Below the pieces are notes generated by a model. The model was not told the origin of the DNA, did no database searches, and worked only from the letters and a program-made list of their open reading frames with translations. A program made the translations under genes and the position numbers. From NCBI RefSeq assembly GCF_026210795.1, contig NC_089458.1:558001-622000 (forward strand): 64,000 nt of DNA, given 5' to 3'. Source of the DNA: Rhizophagus irregularis (lineage: Eukaryota > Glomeromycota > Glomeromycetes > Glomerales > Glomeraceae). Positions 59,483 to 64,000 of this stretch are shown piece by piece; the stretch's first letter is position 1; the number at the start of each line of letters is the position of its first letter.

Positions 59483-61814
59483 TAGGGTGTCAGGATGGGT
59501 TAATCGCAATTTTATCATGATTTTGGCAATTTTTTTGCGATTTTATCACGGTCACGATTTTTAACAAAAATTTGCGATTTTCACGACTTTTTAATTTGAT
59601 TGGATAATCTTTATTGATTTCAATTGGACGATCAATAAAATCTTTTTTTTTAGCCGAAAAAATTTCTAATCCTAACCATTTTTGTTCTAATTTTTTTTCT
59701 ATAAAAATGGTTGCTCCACATGTACGTTTGTCACAAAGTGCAAAGTATCGAGAGAATTATATTGTACAAGGCAATGTGCTGTGGTGTCGATTTTGCAATA
59801 CAGGAGTTGAACATAAAAGAAAAGATACTGTAGATAAACATCTTCATACAGTAAAACACCTTAAGAATAAAACTACCGATATTAATTCACCAATTCAAAG
59901 AACTATACTATCATTTGAAAATACAATAAGTGAAAGAGAAAGAGTTAATACTGATGTAGTGGCTGCTTTCACATCTGCAGATATTCCTTTAGAGAAGATT
60001 GAAAAATTAAAACCATTTTTACTAAAATATTGTAAAAACGGTATGAATTTTATATTTTAAATTAAACTAACTTTACTTTATTACAATAATTTACTTATAT
60101 AATTATTTCCATTTGCATTTTTATTTTTATAGGAGGCTTAATTACTGGAGCAAATCAGCTTCGTGAAAAATATCTTCCATTATCGTATGAAATAGAATTT
60201 CAAAAATTGAAGACAGTTATAGTTAACAAAAGTATTTGCTTAACAATTGATGAGACTACTGACCATTGTGGTCGTCACGCTGTTAATATTTTATTTAGTT
60301 TTGATAACCAAACTAAATTAGCTAGAACAAATTTTATACCTAATGTTAATGCCTCAATGATTTCTCAATTTGTTATAGATATAATTCATCTATATAATAT
60401 TCCCTATCAAAACGTTATTTTTTTTATATCTGACAATGCTTCATATATGAAATTGGCATATTCCCATTTATCTCCTTTTTTACCAAAAATGAAACACAAT
60501 TGTTGCCTGACACACATCCTTAATCTAATTTGTGAAACTTGGATTGATTTTCAAAAATTTGAATTAGTTGACAGATTGGTTTCTAATTTCAAAGCAATTT
60601 TTGTTTATAATTCACAAAGAAAAATTCGTTGGAAGGAGCATTTACTGCGAAATAATGTTGAATCTCCTACTTTAGCTCCATTACCTGTGAAAACGCGGTG
60701 GAACTCCTGGTTTTCATTTTTATATTGGATCAAACCTATATATCCTCATGTAATTACATTTATTAATACAGAATATTCTATCAATCATGATTCAAAAGCT
60801 ATCCGGTATCCTCAGACTTTTTGTGAACATCATGATCATGTTTCATATGTTGAAATTTTTATATTTTTTATTACATACAATTGTGGCAGGTAAGAAAATA
60901 AATTATTAGCTATAACTTCATTAATTTTATTATACTTATCATTTATTAAATTTTATTCAGATTGTTTAATGATTTGGAATTCTTTAAAATACGAAACAAA
61001 GCTATAGCTCTTTTTGTTTATTCACGAATAATAAATCTTCAAGCTTTTCTTTCATCAGGAAGAAGGAATCCTCCAGTTTCAAATGAAATAGAACAAATTT
61101 TTAATGAAAGAAATTATGATAGAGAACCATTTATCTCATTATTTTCTTTTAAGGCTTTGTGTTGGCTTTATGAAAAGTGTGAAAAACATATATCTAATCA
61201 TCCAGCTTTACCATTATTTAGAGCGATACAATGCTTTGATCCAAGATTTATTCAGTCCAATACGGCACATCATAATATGGGAGACTATAGAATTATTGAA
61301 GAATTTCAATTTCCTATGGATATTTTAATACAAGAATGGGGTATTTACTGTGGATTAAATGAATCTGTTGAAGAATTTGAAAATTTAGATGTATATTGGC
61401 GAGGTAAATCACATTTATTACCAGAACTTAGTTCATTAGCTTTGAGATATATATGGTTACCAGTATCTGGTGTGGATATTGAACGTAGTTTTTCTAGTTA
61501 CAAAAGTATATTATCGGATAGAAGAGTGGCACTTAAAGAAGAAAGCATTAAAATGCTTAATTTTCTTTATTTTAATCTGAATGGTAATATTGATATTAAT
61601 TTGCTAGTTAGGGAATAGTTTATAGATGAAATTTTTGTAAAGACGAAAAATTGTAAATAAAATAATAAAAATAAAAATTGTAAGTTTTTTAATGTTAATT
61701 CTGGTCGAAATTATGTTAATTTCGGCCAAAATTATAATCGCGATTTTCGCGATAAAATCGTGAAAATCACACGCGATTTTTAGACTATCACGACAACCCA
61801 TCCTGGACACCCTA
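59483..61814 (+). mobile_element. hAT transposon, apparently complete
   Basis: 2332 bases. Inverted ends TAGGGTGTC(C)AGGATGGGTT; flanks GATGCGCA and ATGCCGCA, an imperfect 8-bp duplication. Subterminal CGCGATTTT/AAAATCGCG and TTGGCCAAAATTAT motifs. It encodes an open hAT transposase and sits in the TTAA-flanked element. The only copy in the window that still reads as potentially functional. Confidence 0.88.
59707..61618 (+). CDS. hAT transposase, open reading frame over three exons
   Basis: Exons 59707-60040, 60133-60889 and 60961-61618 join in phase to 583 codons (582 aa) without a stop. Order: a BED-type zinc finger ('YIVQGNVLWCRFCNTGVEHK' with His pair 'KHLHTVKH'); the RNase-H-like domain with 'SICLTIDETTDHCGRHAVN' (first Asp), 'NVIFFISDNASYMKLAY' (second Asp) and 'MKHNCCLTHILNLI'; a helical insertion with 'PVKTRWNSWFSF'; and the C-terminal dimerisation domain 'LSSLALRYIWLPVSGVDIER' then 'SFSSYKSILSDRR'. 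Introns have normal GT..AG borders. The protein would cut and join DNA at the ends of its own element and possibly of related MITEs. Expression is not shown. Confidence 0.88.
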
Positions 61815-62497
61815 ATGCCGCATAATTATGTCCAACTTTATTTGTATTTGATATTGTAATTTTACCAAGACAACTAACAAAAACTGTTATATTTTCTAAT
61901 TCAATAATAAAAGGACGAAATGTAATTCCTTTTAATAATTTTTGAGCTGTTTCAGGTTGGTCTAAACCTAAATAAGAAAGTCCTGCATATTTCATTTTAC
62001 TGCCAAAGATAGATTGATAAACAGAAGTAATAGCTGCGAAGACTTCGTACTTAATACCACTACTTTGTCCTCTTCCTTCACATATATAACCAGGCTGTAA
62101 AAAACTATGGACATTATGAAGTTCTGGCACAATACTGCCAGTTGCAACAAGTTTTCCTGGAGTAATATGAGATTTTGACATTTATTTATTATGGGAAAAA
62201 AGAGATTTCTAGACGAGTTTTTTTTTATTATTAAACATAACGCCAAAATTTACTATATTTATTCTATCGATCACATGCAGATCGGCAATTAATTCATTTT
62301 GTTTTAACTAATTTAGTTATTCATGGTTTAATTAAAAAGATATTATATTTGCAAAAACTAATTAAAAGTAGTAAAGTTTTATATAGCAATATTATTATAA
62401 AGGGTATAATATTAGATATACAAGTCAATGTTAACATGTAAACTTAATTTTATTTTATTAAATAAAATAAAATTATATATAATATAGTATTCTGTAC

Positions 62498-62645
62498 TAG
62501 AGTTTGGAACTGAATGCACCATCCAGTTTTTAAACCGATTTCATCTATTTTTTTATGATTCAGTTCAATTCAGATTCATTCTAAAAAAACTGGTTTGCGT
62601 TTAAAGTAAGTGCAACCGGGTGCTCAACCTGGTGTGATATCAAAA
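62498..62645. repeat. Copy of the outer hAT element's terminal region (empty site)
   Basis: Starts TAGAGTTTGGAACTGAATG and continues with sequence homologous to 15942-16020 joined directly to 36847-36930. It therefore shows how the host hAT end looks without the 20.8-kb insertion. The other end of this copy is not clear. Confidence 0.65.
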
Positions 62646-62855
62646 CTTTATAGTGCTAGCCCAAATTACGAAATTATAAATCATGTGATACCAGGTAAAT
62701 AGTTTAGCCATTGGGATTTTTATCAGTTATAGAAAATTATGCTACACAAATTCTGGAATTGTGTTACATAAGTTTTGTAATTCTGGCCAAAATTATAAAC
62801 TCGACCAATTATATGCTGATCACATTTAATTCTGGTCAAAATTATAGTGTACCAT

Positions 62856-63099
62856 TAAGGTTACTGGAGAAACTAGGGGTTTTGGCAAGTTGGCGAAATG
62901 CCAAAATAGCGAAACTTTGCCAAAACTATATGAAAGTCTTATTAAAAAGTTGGCAAAACTCTAGAGAAAAGCGAAACCTGACGAAACTTATAATAAATAC
63001 TGAAACTGCCAAAATCTTGCCGAAACTATAATAAAACTATAGTAAAATCTTGGAGAAACTAATCGTAAAATTTTGGAGAGGTTTAGGCAGGTAACCTTA
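62856..63099 (-). mobile_element. hAT-type MITE 'TAAGGTTGCTTG', copy 5 (diverged)
   Basis: 244 bp; ends TAAGGTTACTGGAGAAAC and CAGGTAACCTTA. Flanks TGTACCAT and TGTACTGT agree at 6 of 8 positions. Confidence 0.78.
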
Positions 63100-63666
63100 T
63101 GTACTGTACACTTGATAAATTCATGCGGGTTGTCGGCAAATAGAATTTTGTAATTTGTCACGTATTCCATACATTTTGAAATTAGTGTAAGCTGGATGCA
63201 AAAATGGAAACTCTAATCCAAGATGTAAATCATAGTAGAATTCCATAAGTTAGTTCAACAAATATCTGTTCAATCCGTTCAATCCGTTTAATTCTTTTTT
63301 CTTAAAAACATAATTTAAATTTATTGTTTATAGTTTATTATTTAGTAATGTAAAATTTATTTATTTATTTATTTATTTTTTAATGATTTATATATACTTT
63401 ATTGATATGTAGTTTATATACCATACAAACAAATTATCATAAGCTATATCCACCCAGTAGAATGTAATCATCAAAATATGGATAAGAATAAATATAAAAT
63501 AAAAATAATTAGTATTATGTCTATTAATTATAGAATAAAAATAATTAATATTATATCTATTGAATATACTATTATAGAAATTGTTATTATTATTATATTA
63601 TTTTAAAATTTATTTATTAATTTGAACCAAATAAAATTATTATATTACTTAAAATAAACCCAACCC
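63100..63666. other. AT-rich intergenic
   Basis: No gene seen. Low-complexity TTTA/TAATA runs. Confidence 0.45.
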
Positions 63667-63913
63667 TAAGGTTGCTTGCCGAAACCTAGGGGTTTATTAG
63701 GCAAGATGGCGTTTTGCCGAAAAGCGAAATTTTGCCGAAACTATATTAAAATTATATTAAAAAACTGGTGAAACTTTGGAGAAAGGCGAAACTACCGAAA
63801 CTTATTATAAATGCTGAAACTGCCGAAACTCTGCCGAAACTATAATAAATCTATAGTAAAATTTTGATGAAACTAATCGTAGGATTTTGAAGAGGTTTAG
63901 ACAAATAACCTTA
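63667..63913 (-). mobile_element. hAT-type MITE 'TAAGGTTGCTTG', copy 6
   Basis: 247 bp; perfect 8-bp duplication CCCAACCC (63659-63666, 63914-63921). Confidence 0.88.
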
Positions 63914-64000
63914 CCCAACCCACATACTTACCAGGACCCCGAACAATACTGATATAACTCACAAATGGATTTGCGTAGAGTTTATATGAGATTAATTTTT

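Larger units (their letters stand above)
55390..62181 (-). pseudogene. Large DDE-like transposase, family not recognised, interrupted
   Basis: From 62181 down: 'MSKSHITPGKLVATGSIVPE', 'LLKGITFRPFIIELENI' (to 61815), hAT insertion, 'RQELGSCQLPNQCMLTDWN' and 'LELYLKRNIRR'-type helices (to 58981), MITE insertion, 'LWNCFRNSYNANSKGIDGKI' (near 58480), then an exon 58296-57900 with 'YREDLGGLCITCNDYGYQPF', and 57840-57133 with Cys/His pairs ('CINHCLLFAFRECMHQH', 'CQECDEIF') and a catalytic-looking stretch: 'GAIIVVDYKMRILPATSRET', 'QAYDHWSADTKQDAWFTASC' and 'IKIISDNGEHYHNSELMTII'. A glutamate in 'LEPGEAKTTVDSHHA' (near 57110) could complete a DDE triad (inference). The C-terminus (55800-55390) has 'GGGKRISKKVVQYLQGFFLA'. 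TGA codons near 59342 and 56900 interrupt it. Confidence 0.6.
55100..62288 (-). mobile_element. 7.2-kb DNA transposon flanked by TTAA, unknown superfamily
   Basis: Perfect inverted ends of about 28 bases beginning TTGCCGATCTGCATGTGATC (55100 on) with the complement ending at 62288. TTAA flanks both sides (55096-55099 and 62289-62292). Inside is one large minus-strand gene with DDE-like features, interrupted by a hAT element (59483-61814) and a MITE (58737-58980). Without these the element is about 4.6 kb. TTAA targets occur in piggyBac and Kolobok; the encoded protein does not look like piggyBac to me. Because the region is AT-rich, the TTAA flank is supporting, not decisive. Confidence 0.7.

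Noticed and set aside
61992-62246. 84-codon minus frame overlapping the start of the TTAA element gene
   Set aside because: Alternative frame of the first transposase exon; the overlapping 62181-start frame carries the coherent sequence.

Overview
The window reads as a nuclear contig of a strongly AT-rich, intron-dense fungus. Genes carry many short introns (about 60-95 nt) with GT..AG ends and strict fungal/eukaryotic housekeeping content. A BTB-BACK-TLDc gene and a very heavy load of DNA transposons are typical of arbuscular mycorrhizal fungi (Glomeromycotina, for example Rhizophagus). That placement is an inference from gene style and repeat content; nothing in the window names the species.

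Layout. 1-13.4 kb is an ordinary gene-rich block: the 3' part of the peroxisomal multifunctional beta-oxidation gene (FOX2), UTP12/DIP2 (a U3 snoRNP WD40 protein), the E2 subunit of branched-chain 2-oxoacid dehydrogenase (minus), an NT-C2 domain gene, a BTB-BACK-TLDc gene (minus) and CDC43 (beta subunit of geranylgeranyltransferase I). 13.4-45 kb is a transposon block without host genes. 45.7-51.9 kb is again host sequence: UPF2 (minus) and DIB1 (plus), divergently arranged. 52-64 kb is a second repeat-rich stretch with a 5'-truncated LINE copy, a 7.2-kb DNA transposon and a hAT element that still reads open.

The transposon block is a nest, and most of its joints can be read from target-site duplications. 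A hAT element (15942-41809, 8-bp duplication) was entered by a 20.8-kb element (16021-36840) with about 2-kb terminal inverted repeats. Between those repeats lie, convergently, a decayed primase gene and a decayed B-family DNA polymerase gene. The right inverted repeat of that element was then split by a pogo-like element (25679-35216, TA duplication). The pogo transposase gene was in turn split by a 5.7-kb CACTA-like element (26832-32537, 3-bp duplication) that holds an about 2.85-kb satellite array of three alternating about 82-bp units, and by a hAT-type MITE (8-bp duplication). Further MITEs and a Tc1 element decorate every layer.

The most interesting object is the 20.8-kb element. It has long inverted repeats, a 5-6-bp target duplication, palindromic tips, and a replication-gene pair (primase plus PolB) whose first codons and upstream regions lie inside the inverted repeats. 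No integrase, capsid or packaging gene is seen. It resembles a self-synthesising (Polinton/Maverick-like) or virus/linear-plasmid-derived element, but the gene set is not the canonical Polinton set. A second candidate is the 7.2-kb element at 55100-62288, flanked by TTAA, whose large DDE-like transposase I cannot assign to a named superfamily.
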